A DNA stretch of 7,517 bases from CBDUBU01 sp965365465 (GTDB lineage Bacteria > Bacteroidota > Rhodothermia > Rhodothermales > DASSAV01), in contig CBDUBU010000202.1 of assembly GCA_965365465.1 (NCBI GenBank), positions 1 to 7,517 of the forward strand, in the 5' to 3' direction. Made by a program: the position numbers and the translations under genes. The notes beneath the pieces are model-generated. The model ran no database searches. It was not told the DNA's origin and worked only from the letters and a program-made list of their open reading frames with translations. Below are positions 1 to 7,291 of this stretch, piece after piece (positions within the stretch are counted from its first letter, which is position 1; each line of letters starts with the position of its first letter).

Positions 1-282
1 ATCGCGGCAACGGGCGCCGGCGCAGGCTCAGGCTGCCAGTTTCTCACCCCGCCTCGCAGCGCCGCCGGGAACGGTGGAGAAGGATAGCCGTCCCGCTCAC
101 AGTCTGTTTGTTTTAGCAGCCGCGGGCAACTTCCCCGCTTTCGTGCTCCCGGTTCGCGCCCTTTGCGCCGCTCGCCCGATGGGGCCGTAGGTCTTTTCTC
201 TCTTCTCTCTGACCGGTCATCGCTGATTTCGGCGTGACCTTCGCGATGTCTCGCCTGCGGCTGTCACAGGGCGGGACCCGTT

Positions 283-340
283 TCACGTTTTCCCTTCGCG
301 CAGGTGCGCCGTCTACCGGCGCCTGCGCCCTCACGTTTTC
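283..340 (+). repeat. 10-bp direct repeats flanking the secD leader hairpin
   Basis: TCACGTTTTC occurs at 283-292 and again at 331-340. The two copies bracket the hairpin at 298-328, and the second lies just before the secD Shine-Dalgarno region. A 10-mer direct repeat could arise by chance in a leader of this length, but its symmetric placement around the hairpin is notable. It could be a pair of protein-binding half sites or the footprint of a duplicated insertion. Function is unknown. Confidence 0.4.
298..328 (+). promoter_or_regulatory. Bulged hairpin in the secD leader
   Basis: GCGCAGG (298-304) pairs with CCTGCGC (322-328). After a 2-nt bulge (TG, 305-306), CGCCG (307-311) pairs with CGGCG (317-321) around a 5-nt loop TCTAC. 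All twelve base pairs are Watson-Crick, and the stem is very GC-rich. It ends 23 nt before the secD ATG, so in mRNA it sits just upstream of the ribosome binding site. No T-tract follows immediately, so it is a poor terminator. A 5' UTR stability or translation-control element, or an attenuator, is more likely. I do not recognise a known riboswitch class. Confidence 0.5.
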
Positions 341-351
341 TCAGGTAAGCT

Positions 352-2277
<1,926 letters not shown>

Positions 2278-2299
2278 GCACAGGCCGCCCCGCAGAGGG

Positions 2300-2355
2300 G
2301 TATGCCTGCAAGCCATCGTTTTTAGCATACTGCTTTCCGGCGCTTGAAGCCGGAA
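2300..2355 (+). repeat. Two adjacent inverted repeats between secD and secF
   Basis: GTATGC (2300-2305) is matched by GCATAC (2325-2330) across a 19-nt loop. Next to it, TTCCGGC (2335-2341) pairs perfectly with GCCGGAA (2349-2355) around a 7-nt loop. The second hairpin ends 5 nt before the secF Shine-Dalgarno AGAGGA (2361-2366). No T-tract follows, so it is not a good intrinsic terminator. It could act as an mRNA processing or stability element between the two cistrons, or tune secF translation. Confidence 0.45.
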
Positions 2356-2374
2356 CCAATAGAGGACCTTAGAT

Positions 2375-3283
2375 ATGCGTATTTTTGAAAATGCCAACTG
2401 GAGCTTTGTAGCAAACCGGAACAAAGCCTACGTCTTTTCCGGCGTGCTGATCGTGCTGAGCCTGTTTGCGCTGGTGGTTCATGGCCTGGAAATGGGCATC
2501 GACTTCCAGGGCGGCATGGAATTCGTCGTGGAAACAGACCAGCCGCTCAATGCTACGGAAGTGCGCGGCCTCCTCGCCGGAGCTCTTGGTCAGGACCCTG
2601 AAGTAAAGTCATACGGCCCCAATGCACTCCTGATCAGAACCACGGCAGAGGGAGACATCACCGAGGTGGAAAACCGGATCACGAACGCCATGAGTGCGTC
2701 GTTCGGAGCCGCTTCCCCAACACTGGTCAAGACGGACGTGGTAGGCCCCCGTTTCGCCGAGGACCTCAAACAGGGAGCGCTCTACGCCGTGTTCGGCTCG
2801 CTGCTCGTGATTTTCGTTTACATCCTGATCCGCTTCGAGTGGCGGTTCGGGCTTGGCGCCGTCGCGGCGCTGCTGCACGACGTGACGATCACCCTCGGCG
2901 TTTTTGCCGGACTGCACGGCTTTCTGCCGTTCTCGCTCCAGCTTGACCAGACGATCATCGCTGCGTTTCTGACGATTGTGGGGTACTCGCTCAACGATAC
3001 GGTGGTCGTCTTCGACCGGATCAGGGAGTACACCAACCTGTTCAAGACGGAACCGTATGAGAGCGTGGTTAACCGGTCCATCAACAACACGCTCAGCCGC
3101 ACCATTATTACGTCCGGAACGACCTTGCTCGTGGTGGCAGTGCTCTTTATATTCGGGGGTGAGGTATTGCGCGGCTTTGCGTTTGCATTGATGTTCGGCA
3201 TCGGCATTGGCACCTACTCGTCCATCTTCGTGGCCGCGCCTATCCTGGTAGAACTCAGAAAGCGCGGAACCATCCGCCGGTAG
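2375..3283 (+). CDS. secF: Protein translocase subunit SecF
   Basis: SecF is the partner of SecD in the proton-driven accessory complex of the Sec translocon. The 302-residue protein is of normal SecF length. It has a first membrane helix (about 19-37), GIDFQGG (41-47), a short periplasmic domain, VGPRFAEDL (123-131), and five further helices at about 134-152, 158-180, 191-209, 245-261 and 266-290. The signature GYSLNDTVVVFDRIRE (203-218) contains Asp208, Asp214 and Arg215. The ATG at 2375 is supported by AGAGGA at 2361-2366, 8 nt upstream. It is a separate gene from secD rather than a SecDF fusion. The STAS gene starts 92 nt downstream in the same direction. Identification is firm. Confidence 0.97.
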   Translation: MRIFENANWSFVANRNKAYVFSGVLIVLSLFALVVHGLEMGIDFQGGMEFVVETDQPLNATEVRGLLAGALGQDPEVKSYGPNALLIRTTAEGDITEVENRITNAMSASFGAASPTLVKTDVVGPRFAEDLKQGALYAVFGSLLVIFVYILIRFEWRFGLGAVAALLHDVTITLGVFAGLHGFLPFSLQLDQTIIAAFLTIVGYSLNDTVVVFDRIREYTNLFKTEPYESVVNRSINNTLSRTIITSGTTLLVVAVLFIFGGEVLRGFAFALMFGIGIGTYSSIFVAAPILVELRKRGTIRR

Positions 3284-3300
3284 CCGTTCGCGGAAGGGGG

Positions 3301-3330
3301 AGCAGGCGTATGCTTTCCGCCGCGCCTGTT
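3301..3330 (+). terminator. Weak hairpin after secF
   Basis: AGCAGGCG (3301-3308) can pair with CGCCTGTT (3323-3330), with one G-T wobble, around a 14-nt loop. It lies 18 nt after the secF stop and is followed by a short TT and then C-rich sequence. As an intrinsic terminator it would be weak or leaky, so the STAS gene may still be read from the secDF transcript. Confidence 0.3.
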
Positions 3331-3375
3331 TCCGCCGCCCGCGTCCCTTTATCATAAACCAGCCCGGAGATCCTG

Positions 3376-3738
3376 ATGAACTACAACGTAGACGAGCGTT
3401 ACAATGCGGTCGTTGTCACCCTGAAGGGCAATGTCATGGGGGGGCCTGACGGGTCCAAACTGCATGACACCTTGCACGAACTGAAAGAGCAAGGGAAAAA
3501 GAACGTAATCATGGACCTCTCGAAGGTCAAGTTCATGAACTCCAGCGGCCTGGGTATGCTTATCAGCGGCATGACGACCATGCGCAACGCCGGCGGCGAC
3601 CTCAGGCTCGCCAACGTTGCCGACCGCATCCAGTCGCTGCTTGTGATCACGAAGCTGATTACAGTGTTCAAGCACTTCGATTCGGTGGACGAGGCGGTCG
3701 CGAGTTTCGAGCAAGACCCTCCGGTAGAACAGGTCTGA
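3376..3738 (+). CDS. STAS-domain anti-sigma factor antagonist-like protein
   Basis: This is a 120-residue single-domain STAS protein of the SpoIIAA/RsbV type. In that family, phosphorylation of a conserved serine by an anti-sigma kinase controls binding, and a PP2C phosphatase reverses it. The core is visible in order: a beta-rich start (AVVVTLKGNVMGGPDG, 11-26), the amphipathic stretch KLHDTLHELKEQGKKNVIMDL (28-48, in parts), and the phosphosite loop FMNSSGLGML (53-62). It ends with GGDLRLANV (73-81) and a C-terminal helix. Ser56 is the likely phosphoacceptor, by alignment with the DSSG loop of SpoIIAA. The residue before it is Asn55 instead of the usual Asp. The ATG at 3376 is supported by GGAGA (3366-3370). 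No kinase, phosphatase or sigma factor gene lies in the window, so its partner is unknown. A role in envelope or stress signalling with secDF is only a guess from position. The family call is firm. Confidence 0.9.
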   Translation: MNYNVDERYNAVVVTLKGNVMGGPDGSKLHDTLHELKEQGKKNVIMDLSKVKFMNSSGLGMLISGMTTMRNAGGDLRLANVADRIQSLLVITKLITVFKHFDSVDEAVASFEQDPPVEQV

Positions 3739-3766
3739 CCTGACGGAGCATCCGTTGGGGTTGATA

Positions 3767-3795
3767 AAGGCGGCGGGGGCAAGCCCTGCCGCCTT
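3767..3795 (+). terminator. GC-rich hairpin ending the secD-secF-STAS unit
   Basis: AAGGCGGC (3767-3774) pairs perfectly with GCCGCCTT (3788-3795). Inside it, GGGG (3775-3778) pairs with CCCT (3784-3787), with one G-T wobble, around the loop GCAAG. The 12-bp stem starts 28 nt after the STAS stop. It is followed by CCTTGTGT, only a modest T-run, so it fits a Rho-independent terminator with a weak tail. It separates the STAS gene from purA and makes independent purA transcription likely. Confidence 0.7.
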
Positions 3796-3841
3796 CCTTG
3801 TGTAAGCGCGACATTGGAGGGCCGCCCTATCCGGACGGAAA

Positions 3842-3853
3842 ACCTGGCCAGGT
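3842..3853. promoter_or_regulatory. 12-bp perfect palindrome upstream of purA
   Basis: ACCTGGCCAGGT is a perfect 12-base palindrome centred 61 nt before the purA ATG, after the STAS terminator. Its position fits an operator for a dimeric repressor or activator controlling purA. It does not resemble the E. coli PurR box. No convincing -35/-10 pair was found next to it, and T-rich sequence just downstream (3855-3908) could contain the promoter. Function is inferred from symmetry and position only. Confidence 0.35.
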
Positions 3854-3908
3854 CTTTTGCCTCCTGCGTCTCGCCCTTATTCATCATGTATACCAGATTT
3901 TTTGTGTT

Positions 3909-5183
3909 ATGCCCGTATCCGTTGTTATCGGCAGCCAGTGGGGAGATGAAGGCAAAGGCAAGATCGTCGATCTGCTGAGCCGTGAGGTTGACATTGTCGC
4001 TCGCTATCAGGGCGGCGCGAATGCAGGCCATACCATCTGCTGGGGCGACAAGACCTTCGTGCTGCACCTGGTTCCGAGCGGCATCTTTCACGAAGGCGTC
4101 CAGTGCGTCATCGGAAACGGGGTCGTCATCGACCCGGTGGCTCTGATGAACGAGATCCAGATGATCCGGGAGATGGGGTACGATCCGGAAGGGCGGCTCC
4201 TGATCTCGCACAACGCCCACCTCATCATGCCTTATCACAAGAAGGTGGAGGAAGCACGCGAGCGGTATCGGGATGCGGAACCCATCGGCACCACCGGACG
4301 CGGCATCGGCCCCGCCTATGTGGACAAGTTTGCCCGCACCGGCATTCGCGTGGTGGACTTGCTCGACCGTGATGTGCTGCGGGTAAAGCTGAAGCGCTCC
4401 ATCGAGGAGAAGAATGCCCTCCTCAAGGGGGTTTACGGCGCCGAGGAGTTGAACGTCGAAGCGATGATCGAGGAGTACGTCGAGTTCGACAAGCTGATCG
4501 ACCCGTATGTTACCGATACGACGCAGTACCTCTGCAACGCGCTCAAGGAGGGCAAGCACGTGCTGGCCGAAGGGGCGCAGGGGGCGCTGCTGGACGTTGA
4601 CTTCGGCACCTACCCGTTCGTGACTTCGTCTCACCCGACGGTAGGCGGCTGCTGCACCGGTCTGGGCATCCCGCCGACGGAGATCAGGCGGGGCATCGGC
4701 ATCGTCAAGGCGTATTCCACACGGGTCGGCAATGGTCCTTTCCCGACAGAGTTGCTGGATGAAACGGGCGAGCGGCTCCGGGCAACCGGCCATGAGTTCG
4801 GCGCCACCACGGGCCGCCCCCGGCGCTGCGGCTGGCTGGACCTGGTCGCGCTCCGCTACACGTCGATGATTAACGGTTTCACGGAACTGGCAATCACGAA
4901 GCTGGACGTGCTGAGCGGGCTTCCCGAAATAAAGGTCTGCACCCGGTACCGGTACGACGGCAAAGAGACGAGCCGCTTCCCCAGCGAAGTGCAAACGCTG
5001 GAAAAGGTGACGCCGTCTTACGTAACGCGCGAGGGCTGGGAGGAAGACATCACCGGGGCCGAAGGACTGGAAAACCTGCCGGAAGCCACCCGGAATTATC
5101 TGCGCTTCATCGCCGAACAAACCGGCGTGGGCATCAGCCTGGTTTCTACGGGACCCAAACGCGAGCAAACCATAACGACCTGA
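3909..5183 (+). CDS. purA: Adenylosuccinate synthase
   Basis: This cytoplasmic enzyme joins IMP and aspartate using GTP to make adenylosuccinate, the first committed step from IMP to AMP. The 424-residue length is normal for the family. Conserved elements are the P-loop GSQWGDEGKGK (8-18) with catalytic Asp13, GGANAGHT (35-42) with catalytic His41, and the IMP-site GTTGRGIGPAY (127-137). Further on are EGAQGALLDVDFGTYPFVTS (221-240), GATTGRPRRCGWLD (298-311), TKLDVL (330-335) and the C-terminal GPKREQTI (415-422). The frame is open upstream to a TTG at 3798, but that would overlap the terminator and add 37 residues unlike the family. The ATG at 3909, giving MPVSVVIGSQWGDEG, is clearly right. 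No Shine-Dalgarno sequence precedes it; the upstream bases are T-rich. The gene appears to be transcribed separately from the STAS gene. Identification is firm. Confidence 0.97.
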   Translation: MPVSVVIGSQWGDEGKGKIVDLLSREVDIVARYQGGANAGHTICWGDKTFVLHLVPSGIFHEGVQCVIGNGVVIDPVALMNEIQMIREMGYDPEGRLLISHNAHLIMPYHKKVEEARERYRDAEPIGTTGRGIGPAYVDKFARTGIRVVDLLDRDVLRVKLKRSIEEKNALLKGVYGAEELNVEAMIEEYVEFDKLIDPYVTDTTQYLCNALKEGKHVLAEGAQGALLDVDFGTYPFVTSSHPTVGGCCTGLGIPPTEIRRGIGIVKAYSTRVGNGPFPTELLDETGERLRATGHEFGATTGRPRRCGWLDLVALRYTSMINGFTELAITKLDVLSGLPEIKVCTRYRYDGKETSRFPSEVQTLEKVTPSYVTREGWEEDITGAEGLENLPEATRNYLRFIAEQTGVGISLVSTGPKREQTITT

Positions 5184-5186
5184 GCG

Positions 5187-5201
5187 CGTTTCTGAGAAAC
5201 G
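5187..5201 (+). terminator. Short hairpin after purA
   Basis: CGTTTC (5187-5192) and GAAACG (5196-5201) form a perfect 6-bp stem with a TGA triloop, 3 nt after the purA stop. There is no following T-tract. A competing short pairing CGGT/ACCG (5200-5203 with 5211-5214) overlaps it. It may protect the mRNA end or weakly terminate transcription. Confidence 0.3.
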
Positions 5202-5271
5202 GTGTGTTAAACCGGGAAGGTGTCGCTTTCGGCAGAGAAACGCCCTTGACTCAAGCGCCTGCAGTCGTGAA

Positions 5272-5329
5272 ACATAGAGCCTTCGCTCAGGATGACACTT
5301 CGGGTTACATAGACTCTTCGCAGCATCCC
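5272..5329. repeat. Degenerate 35-bp direct repeat before the kinase gene
   Basis: ACATAGA followed by a CTTCGC-containing stretch occurs at 5272-5285 and again at 5307-5321, a 35-base period. The two units are then followed by the similar AGGAT and AGCATCC. The wording (CTTCGCTCAGGATGACA, 5281-5297) resembles extragenic repeats I have seen in many bacterial genomes near CTTCGC/GGATGACA motifs. It is probably a decayed extragenic repeat. It fills much of the 156-nt purA-kinase gap and ends just before the kinase Shine-Dalgarno sequence. Confidence 0.35.
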
Positions 5330-5339
5330 CGGAGGCAAC

Positions 5340-6728
5340 ATGAAAGCCTACCGTCTTTCCGTAAACCTGAAACTCGGTCTGGTTCTATTCGCGGTGGTCA
5401 TCGCGGTCGCTTCGCTGGTGTACACCAACCGGCTCGTCGACCGGCTGCGCGAACGAGAGCAGTTCATCATTCAGCTCTGGGCGAGCGCCCTGGAGCAACT
5501 GGGGCAGTTTTCTTCCGACAACCCCTACATCGCAGAGTTCAGGGAGATAGAGCGCCTGCTGCCGTCGCTCGGACAGGCCGCCGATGCCTCCGGCCCGCCG
5601 TCGCCATCGGAACTCAGCCGCTTGCAGCAGGCCCTCCGGTGGGCCGAATCCATGCCGCCCGCCGGAGACATCAAGCTTGCCAGCGACATCCTGCGGGGCG
5701 CCACGCATGATACGCTCCCGGAGATCAACTACGGTATACCCGCGATCGTCATGGACCCGGCCCGCAACAAGCCGGAGATGTGGCGCAACGTGGCTGTCCC
5801 GGATTCGATGCCCGGCTTTTCGGGGGCCGACTCGGCGCGGGCCTTCCAGACGCTGCGCGATCTGGCTGCCGGCATGGCTGAACGCTACGCGCCCATCCCC
5901 ATCACGCAGGATCTGGGCGACACGACGCTCTCGCGGCTGGTGTACTACGATGAGTCGCTTCTGGTAAAGGAACTCCGTCTGTTCCCCTATATCCAGCTTC
6001 TTTTCGTCGGACTGTTCATTCTGGCGGGGTACCTCGGCTTTTCCTACGTCCGGCGGAGCGAGCAGCGCAGCCTCTGGGTCGGCATGGCCAAAGAGGCGGC
6101 GCACCAGCTTGGAACGCCCATTTCCAGTCTCATGGGCTGGCATGAGATCCTGGGTTTGCAGGACCTCCCGCCCGAACAGGAAACCACGGCCCTCGACGAG
6201 ATCGCGAAAGACATCGACCGGCTGCGGCGGGTAGCAAACCGTTTCTCCGACATTGGCTCGCTGCCGAAACTGGAGGTCATGGCGCTGGCTCCGGTCATCG
6301 AAAGCACCGCCGACTACATGCGCCGCCGCATCCCGCAGCAGGGCAAGCGTGTGGGACTTACTGTGTCAGCGCCTCCTGACCTGCGCGTTCCGCTCAACGC
6401 CGAACTCTTTGAGTGGGTAATCGAAAACCTGGTCAAGAACGCGCTCGATGCCATTGAAACCGCAGAAGGAACCATCAACATCCGGGCGCAGCGAGCCAAC
6501 AACCGCATCAGCATCGAGGTGCAGGACTCCGGCAAGGGCATCGACCGCCGCAACTGGAAAAACATCTTCCGCCCCGGCTACAGCACCAAAAAGCGCGGAT
6601 GGGGCCTCGGCCTGAGCCTCGCCAAAAGGATCGTGGAGGAATACCACGGCGGGAGCCTCACCCTTGCCCACTCACGCCCGGGCCACGGCAGCACCTTCCG
6701 GATCGAACTGCCGGATGCTTCGCGGTAG
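5340..6728 (+). CDS. Membrane sensor histidine kinase, orphan
   Basis: This is a 462-residue two-component sensor kinase. One membrane helix (about 11-28) is followed by a roughly 185-residue extracytoplasmic region (about 30-214) and a second helix (about 215-236). The region includes YGIPAIVMDP (131-140) and EMWRNV (146-151), and I do not recognise it as a named sensor domain. The cytoplasmic part starts with an H-box KEAAHQLGTPISSLMGW (251-267), where His255 is the likely phosphoacceptor. A HATPase domain follows, with the N-box IENLVKNALDAIE (361-373, Asn367), G1 DSGKGID (396-402), F-box FRPGYSTKKR (410-419) and G2 GWGLGLSL (420-427). No HAMP domain is evident between helix 2 and the H-box. 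All catalytic elements are intact. The ATG at 5340 has GGAGG at 5331-5335, a short 4-nt spacer. No response regulator is present in the window, so its partner and signal are unknown. The gene is bounded by repeat-rich DNA. Confidence 0.92.
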   Translation: MKAYRLSVNLKLGLVLFAVVIAVASLVYTNRLVDRLREREQFIIQLWASALEQLGQFSSDNPYIAEFREIERLLPSLGQAADASGPPSPSELSRLQQALRWAESMPPAGDIKLASDILRGATHDTLPEINYGIPAIVMDPARNKPEMWRNVAVPDSMPGFSGADSARAFQTLRDLAAGMAERYAPIPITQDLGDTTLSRLVYYDESLLVKELRLFPYIQLLFVGLFILAGYLGFSYVRRSEQRSLWVGMAKEAAHQLGTPISSLMGWHEILGLQDLPPEQETTALDEIAKDIDRLRRVANRFSDIGSLPKLEVMALAPVIESTADYMRRRIPQQGKRVGLTVSAPPDLRVPLNAELFEWVIENLVKNALDAIETAEGTINIRAQRANNRISIEVQDSGKGIDRRNWKNIFRPGYSTKKRGWGLGLSLAKRIVEEYHGGSLTLAHSRPGHGSTFRIELPDASR

Positions 6729-6747
6729 CCGCCTCTCCGGCTCGCCT

Positions 6748-6762
6748 GTGGCTTGCTGCCAC
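6748..6762 (+). terminator. Small hairpin after the kinase gene
   Basis: GTGGC (6748-6752) pairs with GCCAC (6758-6762) around TTGCT, 19 nt after the kinase stop. No T-run follows. It is a possible weak terminator or mRNA end structure; the repeat cluster immediately downstream could terminate transcription instead. Confidence 0.25.
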
Positions 6763-6797
6763 GATCCGACGCAAGGGGCCAGATTGACGCAAGGGTG

Positions 6798-6915
6798 CTG
6801 GGGGTGTTGTTTCTCAACGGAGTCGCTGGAGGAAGGAAGAAACACCCTCCGGCCCTGACGGGCCACCTCCCTCGGAGGGAGGGGTTGGCCGCGGCCGACG
6901 CAAGTTTTCCGGTTT
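6798..6915. repeat. Extragenic repeat copy A
   Basis: The copy begins CTGGGGGTGTT and ends CCGGTTT, and it lacks the upstream CCCCC arm seen in copies C and D. GGGTGTT (6802-6808) pairs with AACACCC (6841-6847). GGCCC/GGGCC (6851-6855 with 6860-6864) forms a hairpin with loop TGAC, and CCTCCCTC/GAGGGAGG (6866-6873 with 6875-6882) is a perfect inverted repeat around one G. GGCCGCGGCC (6887-6896) is a 10-bp palindrome. Stretches of 35 bases (6818-6852) and 28 bases (6862-6889) are identical to copy C. Confidence 0.75.
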
Positions 6916-7034
6916 GGCAGCAGCAACGGCTCCCTGCAGAGGCTGGGAGTGTTCAACCTGAGCAAAGCCGCAATGCCTGAGCGAGCAACATCCTCCGGCG
7001 CTTCGCGCTGCGTCCCTTGGAGGGAGGGGTTGGT
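6906..7034. repeat. Extragenic repeat copy B, diverged
   Basis: This copy has the leader TTTCCGGTTTGGCAGCAGC (from 6906), then CTCCC (6930-6934) pairing with GGGAG (6945-6949) around a T-T mismatch, a GC/GC inner stem and the loop AGAG. GTGTT (6949-6953) faces AACAT (6987-6991). The internal spacer (about 6954-6986) is unrelated to that of A and C. GGCGC (6997-7001) with GCGCT (7005-7009) and TCCCT/AGGGA (7013-7017 with 7021-7025) are diverged versions of the second and third hairpins, followed by GGGGTTGG. Confidence 0.65.
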
Positions 7035-7070
7035 TCTGCCAAACATATGCTCTCGCGCCCGGCGGCGGCG

Positions 7071-7130
7071 TTTCCGGTCTGGCGCAAGGCTTTCTGGTTT
7101 GGCGCAGAAGCTTTCAGGTTGGCAGCATAA
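7071..7130. repeat. Three tandem 20-21-bp units between repeat copies
   Basis: Three consecutive units start at 7071 (TTTCCGGTCTGGCGCAAGGC), 7091 (TTTCTGGTTTGGCGCAGAAG) and 7112 (TTTCAGGTTGGCAGCATAA). They share TTTCnGGTYTGGC. Single relatives lie at 6906, about 7275 and 7292. The last tandem unit doubles as the leader of copy C, which suggests that the leader part of the repeat has been amplified by slippage or unequal recombination. Confidence 0.6.
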
Positions 7131-7282
7131 ACCGCCCCCTGAAAGGAAAAAACTGTCGCGCAGCGACTGGGGGTGTTCTTCTACCCGGAGTCGCTGGAGG
7201 AAGGAAGAAACACCCTCCGGCGCTTCGCGCCACCTCCCTCGGAGGGAGGGGTTGGCTGCGGCCGACGCAAAGCTTCCGGTTT
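7131..7282. repeat. Extragenic repeat copy C, most complete
   Basis: CCCCC (7135-7139) can pair with GGGGG (7169-7173), enclosing the hairpin GTCGC/GCGAC (7155-7159 with 7163-7167, loop GCA). GGGTGTT (7171-7177) can pair with AACACCC (7209-7215). GGCGC/GCGCC (7219-7223 with 7227-7231, loop TTC) and CCTCCCTC/GAGGGAGG (7233-7240 with 7242-7249) follow, then GGTTGGC, GACGCAA (7263-7269) and TTCCGGTTT. The core 7167-7282 aligns throughout with copy A. Confidence 0.75.
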
Positions 7283-7291
7283 GACGGACGG

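Larger units (their letters stand above)
1..351. other. Region upstream of secD with no supportable gene
   Basis: I see no convincing gene here. The three + strand frames open at the left edge run into stops at 85-87, 114-116 and 188-190. None of their short tails is recognisable, so the end of an upstream gene can be neither shown nor excluded. A small hairpin, GCGGG/CCCGC with a 7-nt loop (122-138), is followed by TTT and could be a weak terminator for something upstream. A pyrimidine-rich run covers about 191-210, followed by the 10-bp palindrome TGACCGGTCA (210-219) and another TGACC at 235-239. No clear promoter was found. The secD leader hairpin near the right end is listed separately. 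Confidence 0.5.

Noticed and set aside
210..239. TGACC half sites around the palindrome TGACCGGTCA as an operator for secD
   Set aside because: Short and without a matching promoter or known regulator motif. Kept only as a note in the leader description.
3798..3908. N-terminal extension of purA from a TTG at 3798
   Set aside because: It would begin next to the STAS terminator stem and add 37 residues unlike the family. The ATG at 3909 gives the standard PurA N-terminus and length.
3399..5168. 589-residue open frame on the minus strand across the STAS gene and purA
   Set aside because: It is fully antisense to two firmly identified genes, has no recognisable domain, and is explained by high-GC codon bias.
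5204..5710. 168-codon + strand frame overlapping the kinase gene
   Set aside because: Out of frame with the kinase over most of its length, low-complexity Arg/Pro/Ala composition, and no homology signal.
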